A DNA stretch of 38,741 bases from Betaproteobacteria bacterium (GTDB taxonomy: Bacteria; Pseudomonadota; Gammaproteobacteria; Burkholderiales; Burkholderiaceae), in assembly GCA_016867965.1 (NCBI GenBank), contig VGIH01000004.1:1-38741 (forward strand), read 5' to 3'. Below are positions 15,708 to 24,150 of the stretch, one piece after another. The notes under the pieces are model-generated. The model saw nothing but the letters and a program-made list of their open reading frames with translations, ran no database searches and was not told the DNA's origin. Within the stretch, counting starts at the first letter, position 1. Each line of letters opens with the position of its first letter. Position numbers and translations under genes: made by a program.

Positions 15708-15976
15708 TAAAAATATTTCTCGAGTGCAGTAAAAAAGCGCTGCCCCATGGGGGATACGGGCTCATGGGGGAGACCCACTTTGCCTGTGATGCGCTGGACT
15801 TCTTTTACTAACTTGCGACCAAACCCCATTAGCCGGTACATGGGTTGAACATAAATGTACTCAATATCACCGTCGTTGGAGTATCGACAGTAAGCGATTG
15901 TGGTGTTTTGGTTCTTAATCCAAAGCGTTTGCTGCTCGATTTCGATTGGATAGTCCATGGAATTGACTAATTGCAT
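15707..15976 (-). CDS. Small GNAT-like acetyltransferase
   Basis: An 89-residue protein. The segment IEYIYVQPMYRLMGFGRKLVKEV is the strand plus acetyl-CoA pyrophosphate-binding loop of GNAT enzymes (RxxGxG/A as RLMGFG). The protein is shorter than a normal GNAT domain (about 140 residues), with only the central core recognisable. It ends with SPMGQRFFTALEKYF, a typical last helix. Substrate unknown. It starts at ATG 15976 and is translationally coupled to the ChaN-like gene. Confidence 0.65.
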   Translation of the reverse strand: MQLVNSMDYPIEIEQQTLWIKNQNTTIAYCRYSNDGDIEYIYVQPMYRLMGFGRKLVKEVQRITGKVGLPHEPVSPMGQRFFTALEKYF

Positions 15977-16068
15977 TATTTCCTAAATCGCCTGTAGAAT
16001 GAATTCGGATATTTTATGTTTAGTTTTGAATTCTAGTATTACAAGCTTGTTTGTATTGCCTAGTGTTT

Positions 16069-16251
16069 ATGTACCGAATAATAAAAATCGATCCCTTCAA
16101 AGAACTGGCCTACGTTGCTGACGAACCAAAGGGTAAGTCGTTTGAATTTTATTTCCCAAAACTCAGTGATGCTGTTTTCATTGAGGAGTACACCTTAAAG
16201 CTTATTAGTAGTGACGGCCGCTATAAAATTATTTCATTGCTCGGCCGATAA
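16069..16251 (+). CDS. Small protein of 60 residues, function unknown
   Basis: Starting at ATG 16069 the product begins MYRIIKIDPFKELAYVADEP and is predicted to be a small alpha/beta protein (KSFEFYFPKLSDAVFIEEY). It has no signal peptide, membrane helix or recognised motif. A TTG at 16051 gives a six-residue longer version but lacks support. It lies 8 bp before the MEKHLA gene, so the two may be co-transcribed. Confidence 0.5.
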   Translation: MYRIIKIDPFKELAYVADEPKGKSFEFYFPKLSDAVFIEEYTLKLISSDGRYKIISLLGR

Positions 16252-16259
16252 GGCTTGGC

Positions 16260-16742
16260 ATGCCATTCTCCCGCATTGAACCAGGTCCAAATAATCAATT
16301 TATGCCCATCGAGGCTCGGTTGATATTGGATAGCTATCAGCATTTTCTAGGTAAGTCTTGCATTGAATTAACCAGTTTAAAGAATGCAGCGCAAATGCTC
16401 TATGAAGCCCCTTTTGCGGTGGTGGCGCATGATACGTGCGCAGACCCAATTTTTGCCTATGCCAATCGGATGGCTCAGAATGCATTTGAGATGAATTGGG
16501 CAGAAATCACCTCGATTCTATCGCGTCAATCAGCAGAGCCGGTCTTGCAAGACGAGCGCCAATCCTTATTGCAGCGTGTGCAACAGTTTGGTTTTATCGA
16601 TGATTACTCCGGTATTCGGATATCCAAGGGCGGTAAACGGTTTTGGATCCGTAATGCAACGGTATGGAATTTAATCGATGCGAATGGAGCGAGGGTGGGC
16701 CAAGCCGCCCGATTTGATCGCTGGGATTATTTACCAGCCTAA
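16260..16742 (+). CDS. MEKHLA domain protein
   Basis: A 160-residue cytosolic protein. It matches the MEKHLA domain, a PAS-like fold: EAPFAVVAHDTCADPIFAYANRMAQNAF near residues 50-80, IDDYSGIRISKGGKRFWIRNATVWNL near 120, and a final GQAARFDRWD. The domain is known from plant HD-ZIP III proteins and stand-alone bacterial proteins and is thought to sense light or redox. The last 4 nt overlap the end of the convergent photolyase gene, a pairing that could be functional but is not proof. Confidence 0.82.
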   Translation: MPFSRIEPGPNNQFMPIEARLILDSYQHFLGKSCIELTSLKNAAQMLYEAPFAVVAHDTCADPIFAYANRMAQNAFEMNWAEITSILSRQSAEPVLQDERQSLLQRVQQFGFIDDYSGIRISKGGKRFWIRNATVWNLIDANGARVGQAARFDRWDYLPA

Positions 16743-18283
16743 GGATCGCGAAGTTCCGAGGCTTTATCGTGTATTGCCTGCCTGGCTTGATCGGTCATGC
16801 GTGCGAGATTGCGAACCTGCATGAGCATGCGTGGATTTTTGCTCATGGCGCTCTCATGGCGAATTAGAAAATCCCAATACAGCGTGGTAAATGGACAGGC
16901 ATTGGGACCGGTGGATTGATCGGGCTTAAATGCGCAGTGCTTGCAATAATTACTCATGCGATCAATGTATTTACCCGTTGCAATATAAGGCTTACTGGCC
17001 ATTAATCCGCCATCGGCAAATTGGCTCATACCAATGACATTGGGGAGCTCTACCCACTCGACAGCATCCACATACATACTTAAATACCAAGCATGAATCT
17101 CCTTTGGCTTGACCCCAAGAAGTAGGGCGTAGAGACCGGTGACCATTAGTCGTTGAATATGGTGCGCATAGCCGGTTCGTAAACTCTGAGTAATCGTTTG
17201 CGATAAACAATGCATTTGGGTGTTGCCGTCCCAAAAAAATGCGGGTAGCGGTTGATTTGCTTTTAACGCATTGAGTTCAAGGTACTTTGGCATGTTCATC
17301 CAATAGATACCGCGGACATATTCACGCCAGCCTAAGATTTGACGAACAAAGCCCTCAACCGCAGCAATCGGGGCCCGACCCTGACGATAGGCTTCTTCTG
17401 TAGCCGTCACCACCTCCTGAGCGGATAGCAACTTGAGATTTAGGGCACTTGCAATATGTGAATGAAATAACCATGGCTCATCGGTCCACATCGCGTCTTG
17501 GTACAAACCAAACTCGGGAAGACGATTTTGAATAAAGTCATCCAAGACACGCAGAGCCTCTTGCCGATTGACCGGCCACCCAAAACCAGAAGCGCTTGCA
17601 GTTACTGAACCGGGATGCGATGCAAATCGACTCTCAACCAGTTGGATTACTTCTTGGGTAATGCGATCGGGCTTGAGGCGCAGTGGTGGTGGTATGGGTG
17701 GAGGACCCTCTTTACCAAAGGAGGAACGATTTTCGGAGTCAAAGTTCCATTCGCCACCGGCAGGTGAATCGCCATCCATGAGGATACGATACTTTTTGCG
17801 AAGCTCGCGATACCAATACTCCAGACGCAGTTGCTTGCGACCTTTGGCGTGCTCAAAAAACTCGCGCACGGTCGAGAAAAAATACCGATCCTCACGGATT
17901 TCTAGTTCAATGCCGGTTTGCAATGCCAGTTGTTTAATTTTTTCAAGAACCCGCCAATCCCCGGGGGCAGTCATCAGCAAACGGCTCGGCTTAGATTGGC
18001 CAATAACCTTTAATAGCTCACCCTCAAGGTTTTGGGTATTGCTAGGATCGTCAAGCTTGCTGTAATGCAACGCAATCTTTTCCTTACGCAAAGACTGCGC
18101 AAAATGACGCATCGCACTAATAAACAAGGCAATCCGCTGCTTTGAAGACCAAATGTGGGTGGATTCTTCATCCACTTCTGCCATCCACACCACATCTTGC
18201 TTAGGATCAAATCCATCAAATGCGCTCGCATCACGATTGAGCTGATCGCCAAGGACAACAACTAAGGATCGAGTTTGGGCCAT
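16739..18283 (-). CDS. FeS-type cryptochrome/(6-4) photolyase
   Basis: A 514-residue flavoprotein of the FeS-BCP class (PhrB-like, photolyase-related protein). The N-terminal domain has VVVLGDQLNRDASAF and the family's WMAEV segment. The FAD domain carries QILGWREYVRGIYW near residue 315. Four cysteines expected to hold a [4Fe-4S] cluster are present: one in QMHCLSQTI, two in YCKHC and one in NACPFTTLYW. The family repairs (6-4) photoproducts using blue light. Start at ATG 18283 fits the N-terminal MAQTRSLVVVLGDQ. Confidence 0.92.
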   Translation of the reverse strand: MAQTRSLVVVLGDQLNRDASAFDGFDPKQDVVWMAEVDEESTHIWSSKQRIALFISAMRHFAQSLRKEKIALHYSKLDDPSNTQNLEGELLKVIGQSKPSRLLMTAPGDWRVLEKIKQLALQTGIELEIREDRYFFSTVREFFEHAKGRKQLRLEYWYRELRKKYRILMDGDSPAGGEWNFDSENRSSFGKEGPPPIPPPLRLKPDRITQEVIQLVESRFASHPGSVTASASGFGWPVNRQEALRVLDDFIQNRLPEFGLYQDAMWTDEPWLFHSHIASALNLKLLSAQEVVTATEEAYRQGRAPIAAVEGFVRQILGWREYVRGIYWMNMPKYLELNALKANQPLPAFFWDGNTQMHCLSQTITQSLRTGYAHHIQRLMVTGLYALLLGVKPKEIHAWYLSMYVDAVEWVELPNVIGMSQFADGGLMASKPYIATGKYIDRMSNYCKHCAFKPDQSTGPNACPFTTLYWDFLIRHESAMSKNPRMLMQVRNLARMTDQARQAIHDKASELRDP

Positions 18284-18358
18284 GAATTTAGATGAATTGA
18301 TTGGTGTTGAGATCGTTTATGACCTATCTTGGAATTTTATGATGAAACAGAAAATTTT

Positions 18359-18388
18359 TTGAATTCAATACCTTATCAAATCTATCTA
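18359..18388 (+). promoter_or_regulatory. Candidate promoter for the molybdo-hydroxylase/sox operon
   Basis: TTGAAT (18359-18364) and TATCTA (18383-18388) are 18 bp apart in the 224-bp space between the divergent photolyase gene and the operon. Each matches consensus at four of six positions. A small inverted repeat, CCTCT-GATCTA-AGAGG (18455-18470), follows in the presumed leader. The rest of the gap shows no gene. The promoter is a guess from spacing. Confidence 0.3.
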
Positions 18389-18507
18389 GCGTACCTGATT
18401 TTGCTAATTAGGCCCCATTTATTTTTTTACTATTTGGTATATGATTCTTAAAACCCTCTGATCTAAGAGGAATTTCAATAAGTCAAACAAAATGCAAGGA
18501 GACCTGC

Positions 18508-18957
18508 ATGGTAAAGCTAACCGTGAACGGCAAGGCAAGATCGGTTGATGTCGATCCTAACACCCCATTATTGTGGGTGATTCGTGAGCAAATCGGATTA
18601 ACTGGAACCAAGTATGGATGCGGTATCGCGGCATGCGGTTCCTGTACCGTATTGGTAGATGGTGCAGCAATTCGTTCCTGCAACTTGCCCGTTAGTGCTG
18701 CAGCAGGTAAAAAGATTGAGACGGTTGAGAGTTTGGCCCAAGGCGGCAAGCTCAGCAAAGTTCAGCAGGCATTTGTTGAAAAACAAGCCCCGCAATGCGG
18801 CTATTGCCAGACCGGCATGGTGATGGCAGTCACCGCTTTACTAAGAAGCAATCCAAAGCCAAGCGATGCCGATATTGATGCGGCAGTAACCAATATTTGT
18901 CGCTGTGGAACCTTTCAAGAAGTTCGGGCTGCGGTTCATGCCGCCGCTAAGGCTTAA
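18508..18957 (+). CDS. 2Fe-2S subunit of a molybdenum hydroxylase (isoquinoline 1-oxidoreductase/aldehyde oxidoreductase alpha type)
   Basis: A 149-residue iron-sulfur subunit. The plant-type cluster uses Cys38, Cys43, Cys46 and Cys58 (YGCGIAACGSCTVLVDG). The second [2Fe-2S] cluster uses Cys97, Cys100, Cys131 and Cys133 (CGYCQTG and NICRCG). It carries electrons from the molybdenum site in the large subunit to a partner cytochrome. It has no signal peptide, so it would cross the inner membrane with the Tat-targeted large subunit. A strong ribosome binding site (aaggag) precedes ATG 18508. It is the first gene of a six-gene operon ending with soxA. Confidence 0.92.
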   Translation: MVKLTVNGKARSVDVDPNTPLLWVIREQIGLTGTKYGCGIAACGSCTVLVDGAAIRSCNLPVSAAAGKKIETVESLAQGGKLSKVQQAFVEKQAPQCGYCQTGMVMAVTALLRSNPKPSDADIDAAVTNICRCGTFQEVRAAVHAAAKA

Positions 18958-18967
18958 GGAGAATACG

Positions 18968-21178
18968 ATGAATGCACCTGTACCAAATTTATCTCGCCGC
19001 CAATTCATTGTCGGATCTAGTGCAGTTTCTGCTGGATTAGCAATCGGTTTGGAGTTCCCAGCCGTGATTGGAAGTGCTCAAGCCTCCACTGCGCAAGCGG
19101 CCATGCCCCCAGAAATCGGGGTCTGGGTGATGATTCAGCCAAATGACACCGTGATTATTCGTGTAGTCCGCTCTGAAATGGGTCAGGGCACCATTACTGG
19201 CTTAGCTCAATTATTAGCCGAGGAGTTGGAGTGCGACTGGAAAAAAATTGCGATTGATTATCCAACGCCCGGAGAGAGCCTAAAACGTAAAGGTGTCTGG
19301 GGATCATTCTCTACTGGCGGTAGCCGAGGAATTCGAACCTCTGAGGATTACGTTCGCAAAGGCGGTGCTACAGCGCGCATTATGTTAGTTCAAGCTGCCG
19401 CTAACCAATGGGGCGTCCCTGCCGCAGAGTGTTTGGTTTCAAACAGCGTTATTACCCATCAAGCTAGCGGTCGATCGACCAGTTTCGGAAAGGTAGCTGC
19501 TGCTGCAGCGAAATTGCCAGTACCGGACGCCAAAACCATTGAGCTGAAAGATCCAAAGCGCTGGAAAGTGATTGGTAAGTCCATGGATCGCATAGATAGC
19601 TTAGCCGATAAGGTTACTGGCAAACAAGTCTATGCAATCGATCTGCAAATGCCTGGCATGCTAGTTGCTACGATTAAAGAATGCCCTGTATTTGGCGGTA
19701 AATTAAAGAGCTTTGATGCCACTAAAGTGGCCAGTATGAAGGGCGTGAAGAAGGTAGTACAGGTCAGTGATACCTCTGTCGCCGTGGTAGCCGATACCTT
19801 CTGGCAGGCGAAGGTCGCCATGAATCAGTTGCCCATTGTTTGGGACGAGGGCGCCAATGCCAATGTTCAACAGGCTGATATTCTGAAGCGTCTTGATGAA
19901 GGATTAAATGCTAACGAGACTTTTGTTGGTAATGCGAATGGCGACTTCAAAAAAGCAGCATCGGACGCCTCAAAGAAAATTGAAGCGAAATTCTTTTATC
20001 CATTCTTAAACCACGCTCCGATGGAGCCCATGAATGCAACTGCGTTGTGGACTGCGGATAAATGCCGTGCCTGGGTCCCCACACAAGATGGTGAGGCATC
20101 TCTTGCAGCCGTGATCGCAGCTTCTGGTCTAACAGCAGATAAATGTGATGTAATCAAAGTTAATCTTGGTGGTGGATTTGGACGACGCGGGGCGTTTCAG
20201 GATTACACAACCCAAGTGGTCAATATTGCAAAACAAATGCCTGGTACCCCCATTAAGCTCATTTGGACGCGTGAAGAGGATATGACCCAGGGTCGTTACC
20301 ATCCCGTCATGATGTGCCGGATGACGGGCACGTTTGATGATAAGAAAAATTTGACCGGTATCCATATGCGCCTCTCAGGGCAATCGATTCTTGCAACTGT
20401 TCGCCCCGCTGTTGTTGCTCAAAATAAAGGCATGGATCCATTAGTTTTCCAAGGTGTGGCAAAGGGTGGAGAGCATGGTATTAGCTATGATTTTCCGAAC
20501 TTGACGATTGACCACGCAATGCGTAACACGCATGTGCCACCCGGTTTCTGGCGAGGCGTCAACATTAACCAAAACGCCATTTTTATGGAATGCTTTATGG
20601 ATGAACTGGCAGAATACGCTGGAATGGATCCCGTTGAATTTAGACGCAAGTATTCAGCAAATTACCCACGAAACTTAGCTGTTCTCAATGCGGTGGCCGA
20701 TCGAATTGGTTGGACAAAACCTGCGCCCGCTGGTGTATTCCGAGGAATAGCGCAGCAAAAATCATTTGGTAGTTTTGTGGCGGCTGCTTGTGAAATCTCG
20801 GTCACCGATGGCAATAAGATCAAGATACATCGGATCGTTGCTGCTACGGATCCTGGTTATGCGGTTAATCCGGCGCAAATTGAGCGTCAGGTTTCTGGAT
20901 CCTTTGTTTATGGCCTCTCGGCATTGTTTGAAGAAGAGTGCACCGTCAAAAATGGGCGCATCGAGCAAACCAATTTTGATACCTTTGGGTCGATTCGTTT
21001 GCGGCAAATGCCAAAAGTAGAAACGATCATTATTCAAGGTGGCGGAAAAGAGTGGGGTGGAATTGGTGAACCCACCATTTCTGTTGCTGCTCCAGCAGTA
21101 CTCAATGCCTATTACCGTGCAACCGGTAAGCGCGTTCGTACCGTACCACTTAAGAATAGCGGTATCACCCTTGTGTAA
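18968..21178 (+). CDS. Molybdopterin-binding large subunit of a xanthine-dehydrogenase-family hydroxylase (IorB type)
   Basis: A 736-residue molybdenum hydroxylase subunit. The N-terminus has a Tat signal (NLSRRQFIVGSS, twin Arg at residues 10-11), so it acts in the periplasm. The molybdopterin dinucleotide motif VNLGGGFGRRG lies near 400 and the substrate-channel segment PPGFWRGVNINQNA near 525. The catalytic glutamate is Glu701 in WGGIGEPTIS. CoxL's active-site VAYXCSFR motif is absent, so this is not a form I CO dehydrogenase. ATG 18968 has a ribosome binding site (aaggag); the upstream ATG at 18905 lies inside the previous gene. Such enzymes hydroxylate aldehydes or N-heterocycles and give electrons to cytochrome c; here the adjacent cytochrome genes are soxX and soxA. 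The substrate is unknown. Confidence 0.92.
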   Translation: MNAPVPNLSRRQFIVGSSAVSAGLAIGLEFPAVIGSAQASTAQAAMPPEIGVWVMIQPNDTVIIRVVRSEMGQGTITGLAQLLAEELECDWKKIAIDYPTPGESLKRKGVWGSFSTGGSRGIRTSEDYVRKGGATARIMLVQAAANQWGVPAAECLVSNSVITHQASGRSTSFGKVAAAAAKLPVPDAKTIELKDPKRWKVIGKSMDRIDSLADKVTGKQVYAIDLQMPGMLVATIKECPVFGGKLKSFDATKVASMKGVKKVVQVSDTSVAVVADTFWQAKVAMNQLPIVWDEGANANVQQADILKRLDEGLNANETFVGNANGDFKKAASDASKKIEAKFFYPFLNHAPMEPMNATALWTADKCRAWVPTQDGEASLAAVIAASGLTADKCDVIKVNLGGGFGRRGAFQDYTTQVVNIAKQMPGTPIKLIWTREEDMTQGRYHPVMMCRMTGTFDDKKNLTGIHMRLSGQSILATVRPAVVAQNKGMDPLVFQGVAKGGEHGISYDFPNLTIDHAMRNTHVPPGFWRGVNINQNAIFMECFMDELAEYAGMDPVEFRRKYSANYPRNLAVLNAVADRIGWTKPAPAGVFRGIAQQKSFGSFVAAACEISVTDGNKIKIHRIVAATDPGYAVNPAQIERQVSGSFVYGLSALFEEECTVKNGRIEQTNFDTFGSIRLRQMPKVETIIIQGGGKEWGGIGEPTISVAAPAVLNAYYRATGKRVRTVPLKNSGITLV

Positions 21179-21181
21179 TTG

Positions 21182-21619
21182 ATGCGTGTTGGATTTAAGC
21201 TAGTCGTTTGTGCGTTACTAGCTTTTCCACACCCGCTGTATGCACAACTGGTTTGGGATGGCGATGCCATCCCAAATTCATTAAGTGGGCAGCCTGGTGA
21301 TCCCACTCGAGGAAAATCCATTGTCGTAAGTCGTCAAACGGGTTTGTGTATTTTGTGCCACAGCGTGCCATCTACCGAGGAGCGATTTCAGGGAAATTTA
21401 GCACCCGATTTGCGCATCAGTGTAGGCAATTTAAATGCCGCTCAACTTCGTGCGCGTCTAGTCGATGCCTCACGTTCTCAGCCCAACACGATTATGCCGT
21501 CTTACTATAGAATCGATCATCTTCATCGTGTTGCACCATCATTTGAAGGTAAAACGGTATTAAGTGGTCAAGACATTGAGGATGTGGTTGCCTATTTGCT
21601 AACAATTAAAACACCATGA
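21182..21619 (+). CDS. soxX: Sulfur-oxidation cytochrome c SoxX
   Basis: A 145-residue exported monohaem cytochrome. The signal peptide covers residues 1-21 (VVCALLAFPHPLYA). The haem motif CILCH is at residues 56-60 and the axial Met is Met105 in NTIMPSYYRID, the typical SoxX ligand. The C-terminal GQDIEDVVAYLLTI is the usual last helix. SoxX pairs with SoxA to couple a sulfur substrate to the SoxY thiol and accept electrons. Start at ATG 21182, just after the large-subunit stop; the stop overlaps the soxY start as ATGA. Confidence 0.9.
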   Translation: MRVGFKLVVCALLAFPHPLYAQLVWDGDAIPNSLSGQPGDPTRGKSIVVSRQTGLCILCHSVPSTEERFQGNLAPDLRISVGNLNAAQLRARLVDASRSQPNTIMPSYYRIDHLHRVAPSFEGKTVLSGQDIEDVVAYLLTIKTP

Positions 21620-22059
21620 GTTCACGTCGTTTATTTATTTCCTCCATGACGGCCATTTGTCTGAGCCCTTGGCATCGAGCACAAGCATCGACAAGCGATG
21701 CTCAGCAAGTTATTTCAAAAATCATTGGAAATCAGTCGGTCAAAACTGGAAGAATTTATTTTGAGCTTCCGCCTTTGGTTGAGAATGGCAATTTAGTTGC
21801 CGTGAAGTGTGCAGTTCAAAGCCCAATGACCGCCAATGATTACGTGAAAGTTATTCATATGATTGCCGAGGGCAATCCACTACCCAATGTCGTGAGTTGC
21901 TATTTCACACCACTATCAGGGAAGGCGGAGTTTAGTACGCGGATTCGTTTAGCAGATTCGCAGCGAGTGTGGGTCTTAGCTCAAATGAGTAATGGCGAGT
22001 TTTGGCGAACTTCTGCAGACACGGTAGTCACTTTATCTGCTTGTACGGAGATGATATGA
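21616..22059 (+). CDS. soxY: Sulfur carrier subunit SoxY with an altered C-terminal arm
   Basis: A 147-residue exported protein with a Tat-like signal (SSRRLFISSM, as in SoxY). The body matches SoxY: PLVENGNLVAVKCAVQSPM near 60 and MIAEGNPLPNVVSCYFTP near 95. Canonical SoxY ends in GGCGG, whose Cys is the swinging sulfur-carrier residue. Here the end reads VVTLSACTEMI, so a Cys (codon 22042-22044) is kept in register but the flanking glycines are gone and four residues follow it. The stop and soxZ start overlap (ATGA). Thiosulfate-carrier function is therefore in doubt although the fold is clearly SoxY. Confidence 0.82.
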   Translation: MSSRRLFISSMTAICLSPWHRAQASTSDAQQVISKIIGNQSVKTGRIYFELPPLVENGNLVAVKCAVQSPMTANDYVKVIHMIAEGNPLPNVVSCYFTPLSGKAEFSTRIRLADSQRVWVLAQMSNGEFWRTSADTVVTLSACTEMI

Positions 22060-22385
22060 GTCGCTCTTCACGTGCCGTTGTTACCTTTTCAAACCAAGTA
22101 AAGCGCGGCGAATTATTCTCAATCCGCGCTATTGTTCAACACGATATGGAGTCTGGCTTTCGTCATACAGAACAGGGGGTAAGAGTGCCGCGCGATATTA
22201 TTCGTGAGTTTGTTTGCACTTACAATGGCCGACCGGTATTTCGAGCTGATCTTCATCCAGGAATTGGATCAAACCCGGTTTTTATCTTTGATGCTAAAGC
22301 CGATCAGTCCGGGGTAATTGAATGTAGATGGTCGGGGGATAACGATTATTTAACCGTACTTCAACAGCCAATTACCGTCCTATGA
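22056..22385 (+). CDS. soxZ: SoxZ, partner of SoxY
   Basis: A 109-residue immunoglobulin-like protein without its own signal; SoxZ is normally exported bound to Tat-targeted SoxY. Matching blocks are VKRGELFSIRAIVQHDMESGFR near residue 15, VPRDIIREFVCTYNGRPVFRADL near 50, and a final SGDNDYLTVLQQPI. It forms the SoxYZ heterodimer that carries sulfur intermediates in the periplasm. ATG 22056 overlaps the soxY stop, and the stop overlaps the soxA start, so expression is coupled. The start at 22002 given by a longer frame is inside soxY and is not used. Confidence 0.88.
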   Translation: MSRSSRAVVTFSNQVKRGELFSIRAIVQHDMESGFRHTEQGVRVPRDIIREFVCTYNGRPVFRADLHPGIGSNPVFIFDAKADQSGVIECRWSGDNDYLTVLQQPITVL

Positions 22386-23140
22386 TTCAAGCGTTTGGTT
22401 CGCTTGCCATCAGTTTTTTTCTTTTCACCCATGCTGCAGTAGCAGATTCTCGCCAATCGGCATATCAGCTCTTATCGCCAACCAATCAAGCGATGCAAAA
22501 TGATATGAATCTAAACCCAGCACTTTTTGCGATCATGGATGGCGAGGCGCTTTGGCAAGAAAAATCACAGGCTAATGGCAAATCGTGCGCCTCATGTCAT
22601 GGGGATGTCAAACATTCGATGCTGGGCGTTTTTGCAACCTTCCCAAAAATCATTCATCAGAAATTACAGAATGTAGAGGGTCAGATCAATGCCTGCCGTA
22701 CTCGCCATCAACATTTAACTGTATTTGCATATGAGAGTAAGCCTATGCTGGCTCTTAGTACGCTGATTGCTTTTCAATCCCGCGGCTTACCTATACAAGC
22801 CGCTTCGATTGGTAGTGTTAAAAATGATTATGAGTCTGGTAAAAATCTATATTTTCAACGCATTGGCCAGCTTAATTTGTCTTGTGCACAGTGTCATGAT
22901 GATCGGGCTGGTTTAAAACTTGGAGGGAGTGTTATTCCGCAGGCGCATCCTACCGGCTACCCCATTTATCGGATTGAGTGGCAGGGAATGGGATCGTTGC
23001 AACGCCGTTTGCGAAACTGCCTATCGGGAGTCCGAGCTGAGCCCTATGCTTATGGATCTAAAGAGTTAGTACAAATTGAGCTCTATTTAATGCATCGTGC
23101 GAATGGCATGATCATAGAAAGCCCAGGAATTCGTCCTTAG
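22382..23140 (+). CDS. soxA: Dihaem cytochrome SoxA
   Basis: A 252-residue exported dihaem cytochrome. After a signal peptide (LAISFFLFTHAAVA), two haem motifs are present, CASCH (69-73) and CAQCH (168-172). Cys105 may be the distal ligand of the first haem. The second haem's distal Cys213 has Arg209 four residues before it, as in the Arg/persulfide-Cys active site of characterised SoxAX. The SoxA chemistry therefore looks intact. SoxB, SoxC and SoxD are not next to it. The last 4 nt overlap the end of the convergent xdhC-like gene. Confidence 0.9.
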   Translation: MIQAFGSLAISFFLFTHAAVADSRQSAYQLLSPTNQAMQNDMNLNPALFAIMDGEALWQEKSQANGKSCASCHGDVKHSMLGVFATFPKIIHQKLQNVEGQINACRTRHQHLTVFAYESKPMLALSTLIAFQSRGLPIQAASIGSVKNDYESGKNLYFQRIGQLNLSCAQCHDDRAGLKLGGSVIPQAHPTGYPIYRIEWQGMGSLQRRLRNCLSGVRAEPYAYGSKELVQIELYLMHRANGMIIESPGIRP

Positions 23141-24087
23141 GAATCATTCTTTCCGTATTTAACAGCAATTACCTCTGCTATGATGGAAACCGCAATTTCA
23201 GGAGGCGTTAACGCTCCGATGGCTAGACCAACGGGCCCGTGTAGTTGGTTTAATTGTTCTAAAGAAACATTAAATTCGCGGAGTCGATCCTTGCGTTTCT
23301 GCGTATTGGTATGGCTTCCCAATGCCCCAATATAAAACGCCTGAGATTGCAGGGCATCAATTAAGGCTAAATCATCAATCTTAGGATCATGAGTAAGTGC
23401 CACAATCGCAGTGTGCGAATCAATACCTAATTCTTGCATGACATCATCTGGCATTCCTTGAATAAATTGAATTTCATCTGACTTTATTCCTTCAGAGTAC
23501 TCTTCCCGAGGATCAATGACCGTGACATCAAAGTCCGATGTTAAGGCAAAGTGGGCTAAACAAAGCGAGAGTTGGCCGGCACCAATAATTAACATGCGCC
23601 AGCGTGGGCCATAGATAGTCTGCATCATCTCGCTCGAGAATAGAAACTGATCAGAATGACTCCCCACAGTTAAACTCGATTCACCAGTGGATAAATTAAC
23701 CCGACGTAACACAATGGAGCGTTTTCTTATCCTGCCCATGATCTCTTCAAGAATGAAAACTTCGGGACGTGGTTCAACCAAGAGCTGTAACGTTCCTCCA
23801 CAAGGCAGCCCAAAACGAACAGCCTCATCTCTACTAATACCGTATTTGACTAATTCAGGTGTTGTCCGAGTCAAAATCTCACTTTGCACACGCCGAATTA
23901 GATCGTCTTCCACACAGCCTCCGGAGACAGAACCAACGACCTGCCCATCTTCTCGAATCGCGAGCCATGAACCGACTGGGCGGGGAGAGGATCCCCAGGT
24001 TTGAACAACTGTAGCCAACGCTACGCGCTTTCCATCGTGCAGCCAACCAATTGCAGCTTGTAAGACTTGATAATCAGTGCTATTCAT
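23137..24087 (-). CDS. XdhC-family molybdenum cofactor insertion chaperone
   Basis: A 316-residue cytosolic protein. The N-terminal XdhC domain has ALATVVQTWGSSPRPVGS and the conserved VSGGCVEDD and GLPCGGTLQLLVEP cysteine motifs. The C-terminal Rossmann domain has MLIIGAGQLSLCLAHFAL. XdhC/CoxI proteins bind and sulfurate molybdenum cofactor and insert it into xanthine-dehydrogenase-family enzymes. The obvious client is the large subunit at 18968. It is convergent with soxA (4-nt overlap) and divergent from the MocA-like gene at 24151. Confidence 0.9.
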   Translation of the reverse strand: MNSTDYQVLQAAIGWLHDGKRVALATVVQTWGSSPRPVGSWLAIREDGQVVGSVSGGCVEDDLIRRVQSEILTRTTPELVKYGISRDEAVRFGLPCGGTLQLLVEPRPEVFILEEIMGRIRKRSIVLRRVNLSTGESSLTVGSHSDQFLFSSEMMQTIYGPRWRMLIIGAGQLSLCLAHFALTSDFDVTVIDPREEYSEGIKSDEIQFIQGMPDDVMQELGIDSHTAIVALTHDPKIDDLALIDALQSQAFYIGALGSHTNTQKRKDRLREFNVSLEQLNQLHGPVGLAIGALTPPEIAVSIIAEVIAVKYGKNDS

Positions 24088-24150
24088 GAATTGGAGTTTA
24101 ATGGTAGTGTTAAATAAAGTTCTAAATTCATCATAAGTTTAATTTGCCAA

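Noticed and set aside
17568-18065. A 165-residue plus-strand open frame inside the photolyase gene
   Set aside because: It lies fully antisense to a well-supported 514-residue photolyase, is rich in Ser, Arg and Pro as expected of a shadow frame, and has no recognisable motif.
18968-21178. Form I CO dehydrogenase (CoxL)
   Set aside because: The CoxL active-site motif is not present, the medium FAD subunit CoxM is missing, and a Tat signal points to the periplasmic IorB/aldehyde oxidoreductase group.
18508-23140. A standard thiosulfate-oxidising Sox cluster
   Set aside because: SoxB and SoxCD are missing, SoxY lacks the GGCGG end, and the first two genes belong to a different molybdoenzyme family.
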